NCBI RefSeq assembly: GCF_002019695.1
Contig: NZ_KV917376.1
Coordinates: 4,350,974-4,414,973, forward strand
Origin: Evansella clarkii
GTDB taxonomy: Bacteria; Bacillota; Bacilli; Bacillales; Salisediminibacteriaceae
Direction of reading: 5' to 3'
DNA length: 64,000 nt
Shown piece by piece: positions 49,017 through 57,601 of this stretch. Position numbers and translations under genes: made by a program. Within the stretch, counting starts at the first letter, position 1. Every line of letters starts with the position of its first letter. Under the pieces are notes generated by a model. That model was not told the origin of the DNA and searched no databases. It saw nothing but the letters and a program-made list of their open reading frames with translations.

Positions 49017-49841
49017 TTATCCAAGTTTTTTTGTCCACATATTCATGTCCTCGTAGCCAGTAGAGATAATACAGTTGTTCGTGAGCGTCCCCTGATAATG
49101 GTAACCTAGTCTTTTCACAGTCATGTTCATCCCAAAAGATTTAGCTCTTGTGATAGAATATACGTGTTTTATCCCCTGCCTCATAAGCTCTTTTTCAAGC
49201 TCAAGGATTATACCGTGCAGTATCTGCTTGCCTCGGTACTCCGGAAGAACCGCACAGTCAGTTATTTCCGCACTCCCGTACTCGGAGTCCATAGCGGACG
49301 CTGCACCGATAATTTTCCCGCTCTCGTCTCTTGCTGCAAAAAAAGTGTATTCCGTTTCCATGGCAGCTTTTAAGTAGTCCGGATCAAATACATTTGTGGG
49401 ATATACAGGAAATACTATTTTAAAAAGTTCAGCCAGTTCCGGCAGATCGGCTTCTGTTACCTTTTCAACTGTAAACTCCGGTTTAAAACCTGTAAGGTCC
49501 TTTGTATCCTCCCCTGCAGCTTTCAGCACTTGTTCATTTTCTTCTGCTTGCTTCGAGACAGCTCTGCTATTATTGAAATACCTCGTCATTACTACCGCGT
49601 CATTTCCCTGAAAGAAACCAGCCATTTCCGCTTCTGTCGTGAAATCCATATTTGTCAGCTTCTCTTCGTACAGGGATGAGGTGTAAATAATCAGCTTGCC
49701 AGGTTCTTCAGGAAAAAACTTATTCGTAATGATAGCTGCTTCTGCTTCATTAATAGCTGGAAAATAAGCAACGATCCGGTCATTTGGCCGGTCAAACTCC
49801 CACTTGTTTTTCATAATTCTGTACACCCTTCCTGCGGCCAT
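49017..49841 (-). CDS. ablB: Beta-lysine N-acetyltransferase
   Basis: This GNAT acetyltransferase of the AblB/YodP type acetylates beta-lysine. The C-terminal GNAT core is visible in EKVTEADLPELAELFKIVFPVYP, AEITDCAVLPEYRGKQILHGII and the closing RLGYHYQGTLTNNC. The open frame extends to 50033, but that part lies in the MITE-like repeat and cannot be native N-terminus. ATG 49841 (274 aa) or 49814 (265 aa) are candidates, neither with a strong ribosome binding site. It follows yodT-S-R on the same strand after the repeat. Confidence 0.82.
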   Translation of the reverse strand: MAAGRVYRIMKNKWEFDRPNDRIVAYFPAINEAEAAIITNKFFPEEPGKLIIYTSSLYEEKLTNMDFTTEAEMAGFFQGNDAVVMTRYFNNSRAVSKQAEENEQVLKAAGEDTKDLTGFKPEFTVEKVTEADLPELAELFKIVFPVYPTNVFDPDYLKAAMETEYTFFAARDESGKIIGAASAMDSEYGSAEITDCAVLPEYRGKQILHGIILELEKELMRQGIKHVYSITRAKSFGMNMTVKRLGYHYQGTLTNNCIISTGYEDMNMWTKKLG

Positions 49842-49924
49842 AAATAAACCACTTTCTTTTCTGAATAATTCTATATGAGTATCAATATTTCTTAGAATTA
49901 TCTTTATTACTTTAGATAAGGTGT

Positions 49925-50130
49925 GTTGATGAGCTCTACACAAACTCGCTTTCCTCGGGCAACGCCTCAGCCCCCTCGGATACCCCTCCCTGCGGGGTCT
50001 TCGGCCGTTGCTTTTCCCGACCGGAAAGAGCATCGCTCCTCCGCAAATGCTTCGATTTGTCTCGACGGATATTCTGCGGAGCTAATCTGGAAGAGGAAGA
50101 GACAGTCTCCTTTGCTCCGATCTCATCAAC
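49925..50130 (-). repeat. MITE-like element with GTTGATGAG terminal repeats
   Basis: A 206-bp element is bounded by GTTGATGAG and CTCATCAAC. Its core, read on the minus strand (GAGACTGTCTCTTCC, TAGCTCCGCAGAATATCCGTC, GCATTTGCGG), matches the core of the 20.6-kb and 34.4-kb elements, while the remaining part is GC-richer and different. It lies between yodR and ablB. Confidence 0.7.
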
Positions 50131-50234
50131 ATCTCTATTATAAATGAATTTTATAGTCATTCTGAGCTAATGACACACTTATTTAATTTCTATTATACAT
50201 GTACAGCTCGTCTATTTGGGTCTTTAGACTCCAT

Positions 50235-50894
50235 TCATGATATAGTGCTGACCTTTTCAGGCATTAAAAACTCCGCTCCTGTTTTGTTCTTCACTTCCTC
50301 TGCAGTAAAAGGCTCAAATACTTCCCTGAGAATGAGACCTTTCTCTTCTATGGTAAACACCGCCATTTCGGTTATTATCATATTTACGCATTTTTCAGAA
50401 GTGAGAGGGAGGCTGCACTGTTTGACTATTTTCGGATTACCGTATTTATCCGTATGATTCATCAGAATAATAACCTTTTTTGCTTTTTGTGCCAGCTCAA
50501 TCGCCCCGCCCATTCCAGGGACCCGTTTTCCCGGAACAATCCAGTTGGCCAGATCTCCTTTTTCACTCACTTCCAGGGCGCCAAGTATCGTTATATCAAG
50601 AAGTCCTTTACGGATAAGCGCGAACGCTGTTGCACTGTCAAAATAGGAAGCTCCCTTCACCACTGTGATTGGAAAGCCCCCTGCATTACAAAGATGAGGA
50701 TTTTCTTCTCCTTCTGCAGGGCTCGGCCCTGTGCCGAGGACTCCGTTCTCTGCGTGGAACATCACAGAACTGTCCTCTACAAAATCAGCAACTAATGTAG
50801 GTATACCGATTCCTAAATTAACGATCATGCCCGGCTCAATTTCTTTGGCAGCTCTTCTTGCAATTGCATTTCTTATTTCTTTTCCCATGCCCAT
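50235..50894 (-). CDS. CoA-transferase subunit B (YodR-like)
   Basis: The beta-type subunit of a class I 3-oxoacid CoA-transferase, about 219 aa. It carries GIGIPTLVADF and the catalytic Glu in MFHAENGVLGTGP. With the A subunit it moves CoA between acyl groups. In the Bacillus yod cluster the substrate is proposed to be an acetylated beta-amino acid intermediate, but this is not proven. ATG 50894 follows GAAGGAG by 10 nt; a TTG at 50900 is the alternative. It overlaps the 3' end of the A subunit gene by about 22 nt. Confidence 0.9.
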   Translation of the reverse strand: MGMGKEIRNAIARRAAKEIEPGMIVNLGIGIPTLVADFVEDSSVMFHAENGVLGTGPSPAEGEENPHLCNAGGFPITVVKGASYFDSATAFALIRKGLLDITILGALEVSEKGDLANWIVPGKRVPGMGGAIELAQKAKKVIILMNHTDKYGNPKIVKQCSLPLTSEKCVNMIITEMAVFTIEEKGLILREVFEPFTAEEVKNKTGAEFLMPEKVSTIS

Positions 50895-51583
50895 GTCCAA
50901 TTCACTCCTTCACTCTGGACGATATAGTCTACAAATGCTCCCGGGGTAACAATCTCTTCCGGATCAAGTTCCCCAGCCTCCACAATTTCCTCCGCCTCTG
51001 CGATCGTTATATCTCCAGCCATTGCCACAAGTGGATTGGTGTTTCTCGCACTGGTATCATAAACGAGGTTTCCAAGCGTATCAGCTTTTTTAGCAAATAC
51101 GAGTGAAACTTCTGCAGTCAGTGCCGGTTCCACCAAATATTCTTTTCCATCTATTTCAATCTTTTTCTTTCCTGCTTCTATAATCGGATTCTCTGCTCCA
51201 ATATCGGTAAGTATACCGCCAAGCCCTGCTCCCCCCGCCCGAATGCGTTCTGCCAGCGTACCTTGCGGAGAGAAAATAACCTCCAGTTCTCCGTCAGTCA
51301 TTTGTTTACCTGCATTAGGGTTGGAACCAATATGGCTTGCGATCAATTTTTTGATACGTTTTGCTGTTACGAGCTGGCCGACGCCAATATGAGGAAAACC
51401 AGCATCATTACAAATGAGTGTAAGCTCCCCCACTCCACTTTCCATCATTTCCCTGATTAATGAAGGCGGATTACCTACTCCGCCAAAACCGCCAATCATC
51501 ACGGTCATCTCATTATTAATAAATTCAGCGGCCCTCACTGCTTCAATCACCTTGTTCTTTTTCTCTGCATTCACTTTGTTCAT
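50873..51583 (-). CDS. CoA-transferase subunit A (YodS-like)
   Basis: This 236-aa alpha-type subunit has the glycine-rich MIGGFGGVGNPPSLIREM near the N-terminus, AGGAGLGGILTDIGAENP and AKKADTLGNLVYDTSARNTNP, the normal class I CoA-transferase pattern. It is placed between the aminotransferase (12 bp upstream) and subunit B (overlapping), so the three are one operon. Confidence 0.9.
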   Translation of the reverse strand: MNKVNAEKKNKVIEAVRAAEFINNEMTVMIGGFGGVGNPPSLIREMMESGVGELTLICNDAGFPHIGVGQLVTAKRIKKLIASHIGSNPNAGKQMTDGELEVIFSPQGTLAERIRAGGAGLGGILTDIGAENPIIEAGKKKIEIDGKEYLVEPALTAEVSLVFAKKADTLGNLVYDTSARNTNPLVAMAGDITIAEAEEIVEAGELDPEEIVTPGAFVDYIVQSEGVNWTWAWEKK

Positions 51584-51595
51584 TATTTTTCCCTC

Positions 51596-52957
51596 CTAAC
51601 CTGCTGAATGAAAAAAACCCTTTACTTGAAGTTCCTCCTGCAAATCTTTGATAACGCTTTCAAAGATAGTGATTATCTTATCGATTTCTTCATTTTTTAC
51701 TATAAGCGGCGGAGCAAGAATTACTGCGTCCCCATTCATTTCCGGCCCACCGGCTGATGCCGGGTAAACGAGCAGGCCCTTATCTCGACAGGCTGAAGTC
51801 ACTGCTTTTGTAACATTTATTTCCTTCGAAAAAGGAAGTTTATTAAATATATTTGAAACGAATTCCACACCAGTTAACAAACCTTTTCCTCTTACATGGC
51901 CAATGACAGGATACTTTTGCCTTAGCTCCTGCAGTTTTTCAAGCAGATAAACACCTTTCACCTCTGCTTCTTTTATTAAATTATTTTTTTCAATATATTC
52001 AAGAACCGCCAGCCCGACAGCTGCGGACTGAGGATTTGCACTGTAAGTGTGTCCACTCATAATAAGTTTTGACCCGTTGAAGATCGGTTCCATAACTCTG
52101 TCACTTATAATTGTTGCCGCAAGAGGAGTATAACCGGCACTCATGCCTTTGCCGGCAGCGATAATGTCAGGCACCACATTCCAGTGATCTATGGCGAATT
52201 TTGCACCGCAGCGGCCGATCCCGGTCATTACCTCATCCGCTATAAATAGTATACTGTGATGGTCGCAAATTTCCCGAATTTCTTCATAATATCCTTTCGG
52301 GGGTACGATAGCAGCTCCCGAAGCCCCAATCACAGGCTCTGCAATGAATGCAGCTATATTTTCTGATCCAGTCCTTCTTATTGCTGTATCAAGGTCTTTG
52401 GCGCACATTAGCTGGCATTCAGGATAAGTGGTGTTGAAGGGGCAGCGGAAGCAATATGGCGGTTCCACACCAGGAAACTCTTCCAGAAGAGGCTCGAATC
52501 TTGCTCTTCTCTCCACATGCCCTGACATTGACAGAGAACCAAGGGTAATCCCATGATAGCTCATCCATCTGGACAAAATTTTAGTTTTTCTTGGTTTCCC
52601 TTTTTCCTGCCAGTATTGAAGAGCAACTTTTAAGGCAGTTTCTGTTGCTTCTGAACCACTGTTTACAAAAAAGGACCAGTTCAGGTCGCCTGGTGCCCAT
52701 TCCTTCAGCTTTTCAGCAAGTTTTTCAGCAGGCTCGCTCGTAAATTGGGAGCGGTACACAAAAGAAACTTTTTCAGCCTGTTCTCTCATCACTGCTGCTA
52801 TTTCAGGCACACCATGTCCTATGCTCGATGTTACTGCTCCTGATGAACCATCTATATATTCTTTTCCGGCAGAATCATACAGGTAAATTCCCTTCCCATA
52901 CTCTGCCTGGGGATATTCCTCATTTAGAGCAGGCTTTATCAAGAAGCTGTCCTTCAT
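51596..52957 (-). CDS. Class III aminotransferase (YodT-like)
   Basis: The 453-aa PLP enzyme of the omega-aminotransferase class shows the pattern GIYLYDSAGKEYIDGSSG, FVNSGSEATETALKVALQYW, SYHGITLGSLSMSGH, IADEVMTGIGRCG and the PLP lysine in AAGKGMSAGYTPLAA. In this cluster it probably removes an amino group from a beta-lysine derivative; inference from neighbours. ATG 52957 follows AGGAGGGAT by 6-8 nt. First gene of the operon, divergent from the PucR gene. Confidence 0.9.
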   Translation of the reverse strand: MKDSFLIKPALNEEYPQAEYGKGIYLYDSAGKEYIDGSSGAVTSSIGHGVPEIAAVMREQAEKVSFVYRSQFTSEPAEKLAEKLKEWAPGDLNWSFFVNSGSEATETALKVALQYWQEKGKPRKTKILSRWMSYHGITLGSLSMSGHVERRARFEPLLEEFPGVEPPYCFRCPFNTTYPECQLMCAKDLDTAIRRTGSENIAAFIAEPVIGASGAAIVPPKGYYEEIREICDHHSILFIADEVMTGIGRCGAKFAIDHWNVVPDIIAAGKGMSAGYTPLAATIISDRVMEPIFNGSKLIMSGHTYSANPQSAAVGLAVLEYIEKNNLIKEAEVKGVYLLEKLQELRQKYPVIGHVRGKGLLTGVEFVSNIFNKLPFSKEINVTKAVTSACRDKGLLVYPASAGGPEMNGDAVILAPPLIVKNEEIDKIITIFESVIKDLQEELQVKGFFHSAG

Positions 52958-53111
52958 TTTTAATCCCTCCTGTCTGGAAGTAAAATATTGCTGTCTTAAC
53001 ATTAAGAAAGTAAACTAAAATGAGATTATATATCCTTTCCTATATCGTATTCAAAATCGACCTTACAAACTATTCTCTCTTCTAAAGGAATTTTACGCAG
53101 AATTTTTATAC

Positions 53112-53144
53112 ATCTTGTATAATTTCTTATTAAAATCTTGTATA
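53112..53144 (+). promoter_or_regulatory. Direct repeat and -10 region before the PucR-type gene
   Basis: ATCTTGTATA occurs at 53112 and 53135, 23 bp apart. The first includes a TATAAT (53118-53123) suitable as -10 box, but no good -35 is visible. It could be a binding site for the regulator itself. Confidence 0.35.
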
Positions 53145-53157
53145 GAGGTGTCCAAAT

Positions 53158-54813
53158 ATGCTGACTATCTACGAAGCAATGAACCTTCCTGCGTTAAAGG
53201 GGACAAAATTGATCGCTGGAAAAAAAGGAAGGGATAATCCGATTAACTGGGTAACAACCATTGAGATTATTGAAGATATTTCACGTTTTAACGAAGGGGA
53301 ATTTATCGTCACTACTGGCTACGGACTCATTGATAATCCAGTGTATATTGACAGATTAACCGAGCTTATTAAGTCAGGCAGGCTGTCTGGACTCGCTTTT
53401 CATACAGGATTTTATCTCCAATCGATTCCCGAGGCTCTGACAGATGCAGCTGATGAACATCATCTTCCTTTAATAGAAATTCCTAAGTCCATCAATTTTT
53501 CTACAATTACTAAAACTATTGTCGAAGAAATTGGCAACGAACAAATGCGTCTGCTTCAGGATTCCCTTAAAATACATAAAGAAATGACTAAGCTGGCATT
53601 GAACAATAAAGGTCTGGATGAAGTGCTTAAAAGAATAAGCAATCTTACACATTCTACATTTCTCGTATTTAATGATATTGGAGAGCTTCAGGCTGTGGAA
53701 AATATACATCAGGACTTTGTTTCAGTAACCGAAGAATACGTTACAGTTTCAGAAGAAAAGCATTCTGCCGCTTCACTCTTTGAAATGATTAATAACCACA
53801 CGCCGGGAGAACCAATTAAGATCGCAAACTTTTATTGTTTCAGCACCCCCGTATCTGCCGAGTCCTTTACTTATGGATACCTTGTTGCTCTGCAGCATAA
53901 ACCCTTCTGGTCTGAGATGGACAGTATTATTATGGATCACGTATCCACACTGGTGGGAATCGAATTAGTAAAACAATATGCTGTGGAAGAAACGAGGGTG
54001 CGGCTCAAAGGGGAACTGGCGGAAGAAATTCTGCTTAAAGATAAATTTAATAAGGAGGCAGCGCTCAAACGGGGGACAAAATTAGGCTACGACCTTTCAA
54101 AACCCCACGCTGTTTTATATTTAAGAATTCATGTTAAAGAAGATGAGCGGTATAGCATTAATGAAGATTTAAGCAGCCATCTTCATTATGTAGCTGCCCA
54201 GACTCTCCAGCATTCAGGAAGGCAATATATTATATTGCCGAAAGCGGAAGAACTGTATGCCCTGGTCCAGGTCGATTTTTATGACAAAATCAATGAAAAA
54301 GATGGATTGAAAAACATATCTGCAAAAATACAGGACAGATGGACAGTTAATTTCAAACAGCAGTTAACAATTGGTATTGGAAACGGCTATCGCCAGCTGA
54401 ACGAAGTATCCCAAAGTGCAAAAGAGGCTGAATATGCAGTCCGGTACGCCCCATTGTTCTTAAACGGACCTTCCGTTGTCCATTTTGATGAGCTTGGATT
54501 TTATCAGATGCTTATCAGGATGCAGGAAGCGGGTATTTCACTTAAAGTGTTTTACGAAACTCATTTAGGGAACCTGCTCGTAAATAAACAGCACAGAACG
54601 GATTTAATACTTACGCTGGAAGTTTATCTTGCCCATAACTGCAATATTCAGCAAGCTGCTTCCAGCCTTTTTATACACAGACATACGTTAAAGTACCGGC
54701 TGTCTCAAATTGAGAAGTATACAGGGCTCAGTCTGCAGTCACCTGATGACCGATTTAATCTTCATCTCGCGATACTTGCTTATAAATTCGCCGGGATGCA
54801 GTCTTCAGACTAA
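53158..54813 (+). CDS. PucR family transcriptional regulator
   Basis: The 551-aa regulator has an N-terminal PucR ligand/purine-catabolism domain (LTIYEAMNLPALKGTKLIAG through VTTGYGLIDNP), a central GAF/GGDEF-like region and a C-terminal PucR helix-turn-helix (NIQQAASSLFIHRHTLKYRLSQIEKYTGL). Divergent from yodT-S-R, so it most likely controls that operon, possibly sensing a lysine-pathway metabolite. Ribosome binding site AGAGGTG. Alternative: a regulator of an unlinked amino-acid or purine pathway. Confidence 0.88.
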   Translation: MLTIYEAMNLPALKGTKLIAGKKGRDNPINWVTTIEIIEDISRFNEGEFIVTTGYGLIDNPVYIDRLTELIKSGRLSGLAFHTGFYLQSIPEALTDAADEHHLPLIEIPKSINFSTITKTIVEEIGNEQMRLLQDSLKIHKEMTKLALNNKGLDEVLKRISNLTHSTFLVFNDIGELQAVENIHQDFVSVTEEYVTVSEEKHSAASLFEMINNHTPGEPIKIANFYCFSTPVSAESFTYGYLVALQHKPFWSEMDSIIMDHVSTLVGIELVKQYAVEETRVRLKGELAEEILLKDKFNKEAALKRGTKLGYDLSKPHAVLYLRIHVKEDERYSINEDLSSHLHYVAAQTLQHSGRQYIILPKAEELYALVQVDFYDKINEKDGLKNISAKIQDRWTVNFKQQLTIGIGNGYRQLNEVSQSAKEAEYAVRYAPLFLNGPSVVHFDELGFYQMLIRMQEAGISLKVFYETHLGNLLVNKQHRTDLILTLEVYLAHNCNIQQAASSLFIHRHTLKYRLSQIEKYTGLSLQSPDDRFNLHLAILAYKFAGMQSSD

Positions 54814-54946
54814 AGGCAGTGTGAACACATGAAATCTCTGTACCTGCTAACAATAAAAGTATCACAGCATTCAGCCAGGAACTTCAGCTCAATAGCTGGC
54901 TGATATGAACTACCGTTTAAAACAATCAGAAAGGGGGCATTACTAA

Positions 54947-55090
54947 ATGAAAAATAACAGCGAAAAGGCTAAAGATACAAGCACCCGGCGATCAGAAAAA
55001 AATAAACAGGACAGGAAGCTGCATTACCAGGTTTATTTGGATGAGAACCGCCCGCTCCAGCCGAAAGAAGTGGACGAAATCGAATATTGA
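54947..55090 (+). CDS. Small charged peptide (47 aa)
   Basis: ATG 54947 with AAAGGGGG 8-10 nt upstream. The peptide is highly hydrophilic (KNNSEKAKDTSTRRSEKNKQDRK), then a short HYQVYLDENRPLQP segment and an acidic end. No family is recognised. The ribosome binding site and lack of in-frame stops are the only support. Confidence 0.5.
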   Translation: MKNNSEKAKDTSTRRSEKNKQDRKLHYQVYLDENRPLQPKEVDEIEY

Positions 55091-55211
55091 GAAACTTCAT
55101 GTAAATACATGTCAGATTATTACTTTTTTTCGGGAAGCTATTTAAATTTCATACTGCTTGTACGATAATATAACAGAAGAATCTGAAGATTTACTATATG
55201 GAGAGTGCCTT

Positions 55212-55367
55212 ATGAGTATAAAAACTGAAATAGAGCAGAAACGTAAGGAATTGCTTAATATTGCTAAAACCAGCGGGTTATCATCAGAAGCAACCCTTCT
55301 TTGTTCCGAAGAACTGGATCAGCTGATTACAGCATACCAGCTGGAGAAAGCAAAAAATAATGGCTGA
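55212..55367 (+). CDS. Spo0E-like aspartyl-phosphate phosphatase (51 aa)
   Basis: The peptide MSIKTEIEQKRKELL... carries the family motif S-x-x-L-D-x-L-I in CSEELDQLITAYQ, on a predicted two-helix hairpin. Such proteins dephosphorylate Spo0A~P and delay sporulation. ATG 55212 follows GGAGAG; the longer frame to 55158 lacks a start signal. Own terminator. Confidence 0.85.
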   Translation: MSIKTEIEQKRKELLNIAKTSGLSSEATLLCSEELDQLITAYQLEKAKNNG

Positions 55368-55380
55368 GCATTATACGATA

Positions 55381-55415
55381 AAAACAAGGTGCACACTGGC
55401 ACCTTGTTTTATTTT
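55381..55415. terminator. Bidirectional terminator after the Spo0E-like gene
   Basis: AAAACAAGGTGC pairs with GCACCTTGTTTT; T-rich runs on both sides. It also ends the leftward protease gene. Confidence 0.8.
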
Positions 55416-55423
55416 TCTTCCTG

Positions 55424-57241
55424 TCACCTGTTATTAGCTTCTCCCGTTTTTTTCAAAGCTCTTTCTGCATTAATAATCCCGTAGCCATAGTAAGGGTCAT
55501 ATCCCTTGTCTCCTGCATCATCAGATGTGCTTCGAATTATCTCATATACTTCTTCATTAGAAAGATCCGGGTTTACAGAACGAATTAAGCCTGCCAATCC
55601 TGCAACATGGGGAGAAGCCATAGATGTTCCGCTCATAACTACGTACTGGCTGCCTGGATATGTGCCGGGAATATGTTCGCCAGGAGCACTCACATCAATA
55701 TGATTACCATAGTTAGAAAAGAATGCCCTTTCCCGGTGAGGTGTTACCGCTGCTACCGCTAATACCTCTTCATAAGCTGCCGGATACATCGGTATATGGA
55801 CATTGTCATTCCCTGAAGCTGCAATCAGAACTACGTCCTTTTCATAAGCATAACGGATTGCATCGTGCATCAATTCAGAATCATGGCTGTCCCCTAAACT
55901 TAAATTTATTACTTTAGCTCCGTTATCGGCAGCCCAGACAATTCCTCTGGCGATAGAGAGAGAGCTGCCTTCCGCGTTATGATCAAGCGCTTTTACCGGG
56001 AGGAGCGGATTATTCCAGGATAAACCGGCTATTCCGTCACTGTTATTAGTTACTGCTCCGGCTATTCCTGCTACATGAGTGCCATGGCCGTGTTCATCGT
56101 GGTAATCTCCATTGTTTTCAAATGCATTATACCCCCTGGATATCCTTCCGCTAAGATCGGGATGCTCCGGGTCCGCCCCGCTGTCTATTACCGCTATCGG
56201 AACGGTCTCATCTCCTGTGGAAAATAGCCATGCTTTATTTGCACCAACCTGCTCGAGATTCCACTGGTACGGCTTATAAAATTCATCATCGGGGGAAGAC
56301 GTATCAGCTTCCTTTCCTGACACGCTATTTCTCGCCCGCCCTCCACTCTTTTCAATCTTCCCCTGTCTTGAATACATATAATTGGGTTCCAGCCACGTGA
56401 CGGCCGGATCCCCGAACAAACCCTCCATCAATTGTTCCGTTGTCCGTCCAGGTGCCCGTATAATTGCCTTACTGTCTAATTTATCTATAACTACAGCACC
56501 TTTTTTCTCTGCCCATTCTTCGGCCTCAATTTCCGGGAGGAGGTTTACAATAACCTCCCCTTCTTTGGCATGTGGGCCATCGGGCTCTTCTTCCCCGCTC
56601 TGGACATATATCTGCCAGCCAATATCCTCTATTTGCTTCTTAGTGTAAGGTAGTTCTGCTTCTTCTTCTGAAAAAGAGAGATCCATTTCCTCATTTCCAA
56701 TAAAAAATTGTCCATTGCTGTCAGCCAGTGCTGCTGTGTCTTTAACAAAGTCCTCGATAAATGTAAGATTCACTTCAGCCATCCAGTACTCTGTCTCATC
56801 ACCCGCGCCCATAAGCATTCTTTTAGTGCCTTCTTTAACATATGGACTCGAAAGTCTTATGCCATTCGATTTTTCATTTGTCAGTTCAGCAAAGCTTTCT
56901 TCAGGCTTCTCTCCGGCTTCAGCTATATTCACACCGTTTTGCGACAGTTTCAATCCATTTATATGAGGATGTTCATCAATCTCTTCCCTTAGCTGTTCCT
57001 TCTGTTCTTCCAGCGGAACAGACCCTGAGCTCCACCTTAACAAATCTCTTTCAAGCTGCGAAATAAACATATTTATCGTCAGGCTCATGTCTTCAGCTGC
57101 CAGCTCGTCCATCGAAGCTTTAAACGCTGGGTTATCTTCCTCCCCAGTGCTATTTTGCTGATGATCAGACATAAACCAGATAACCAGAACTAAAAGCAAT
57201 ACTGCACTGAAGGAAAAAGCTAATCTTCTGAAATGATCCAT
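55424..57241 (-). CDS. Membrane-anchored subtilisin-family serine protease (S8)
   Basis: This 605-aa protein has a hydrophobic N-terminal segment (about 7-24) followed by a soluble region of about 180 residues of unknown type. An I9-like propeptide (about 228-290, ending WLEPNYMYS) and the S8 domain follow. The triad is intact: Asp353 (VIDSGAD), His386 (GHGTHVAG), Ser540 (GTSMASPHVAG), with oxyanion Asn478 (ASGND). The N-terminal segment may be a signal peptide or an anchor; no lipobox. Extracellular or surface role is inferred. AAGGGGAG about 11 nt before the ATG. Confidence 0.9.
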   Translation of the reverse strand: MDHFRRLAFSFSAVLLLVLVIWFMSDHQQNSTGEEDNPAFKASMDELAAEDMSLTINMFISQLERDLLRWSSGSVPLEEQKEQLREEIDEHPHINGLKLSQNGVNIAEAGEKPEESFAELTNEKSNGIRLSSPYVKEGTKRMLMGAGDETEYWMAEVNLTFIEDFVKDTAALADSNGQFFIGNEEMDLSFSEEEAELPYTKKQIEDIGWQIYVQSGEEEPDGPHAKEGEVIVNLLPEIEAEEWAEKKGAVVIDKLDSKAIIRAPGRTTEQLMEGLFGDPAVTWLEPNYMYSRQGKIEKSGGRARNSVSGKEADTSSPDDEFYKPYQWNLEQVGANKAWLFSTGDETVPIAVIDSGADPEHPDLSGRISRGYNAFENNGDYHDEHGHGTHVAGIAGAVTNNSDGIAGLSWNNPLLPVKALDHNAEGSSLSIARGIVWAADNGAKVINLSLGDSHDSELMHDAIRYAYEKDVVLIAASGNDNVHIPMYPAAYEEVLAVAAVTPHRERAFFSNYGNHIDVSAPGEHIPGTYPGSQYVVMSGTSMASPHVAGLAGLIRSVNPDLSNEEVYEIIRSTSDDAGDKGYDPYYGYGIINAERALKKTGEANNR

Positions 57242-57272
57242 TTGTCTGTATACTCCCCTTTTTAACCGTCTG

Positions 57273-57427
57273 TATAAAGTGAACCTTCAATCAGTGGGGA
57301 GGTTATTCCTCCCCCACTGATTGTTAGCTGAACCAATCGGGATGTTAACGTCCGTTATCTCCCGCCTGAATTCGCTTCATCTCATGTTTTGAGGCGGGAA
57401 GTTTACGGACGATGACATCGGGATAAA
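57273..57427 (+). repeat. Two-hairpin repeat element, copy 3
   Basis: Same layout as copies 1 and 2. In hairpin 2 the upper stem reads CCCGCCT / AGGCGGG instead of CCCACCT / AGGTGGG, a compensatory change. Hairpin 1 has a changed loop side (GGGGAGG) with complementarity kept in the AATCAGTGGGG arm. It lies 32 bp upstream of the leftward protease gene, in opposite orientation. Confidence 0.75.
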
Positions 57428-57521
57428 TTTAGGGTACCCATAAATACAAGGGATATCAGGGAAGTTTGGGTTAATGGAAGTCCAAAACGATTATAGTGCC
57501 AGTTAACAAATCAAATTGCAT

Positions 57522-57559
57522 AAAAAAAGGTCCCAATTATCAATTCGATAACCGGAACC
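57522..57559 (-). terminator. Terminator of the DUF420 gene
   Basis: On the minus strand GGTTCCGGTTATC pairs imperfectly with GATAATTGGGACC around a 5-nt loop, then seven T residues. Confidence 0.75.
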
Positions 57560-57601
57560 ATTTTGACTTTATTGAAGCTGTTCTGCCCCAGCCTCTGTCC
57601 A

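Noticed and set aside
49842-50033. N-terminal 64 residues of the longest ablB frame
   Set aside because: Much of it is translated from the GTTGATGAG-bounded repeat and is Arg/Pro-rich, unlike any acetyltransferase N-terminus.
23165-57427. Two-hairpin repeat as an intrinsic terminator
   Set aside because: Neither hairpin is followed by a T run, sequence outside the stems is conserved between copies, and copies occur at positions where no upstream gene ends, so simple termination does not explain it.
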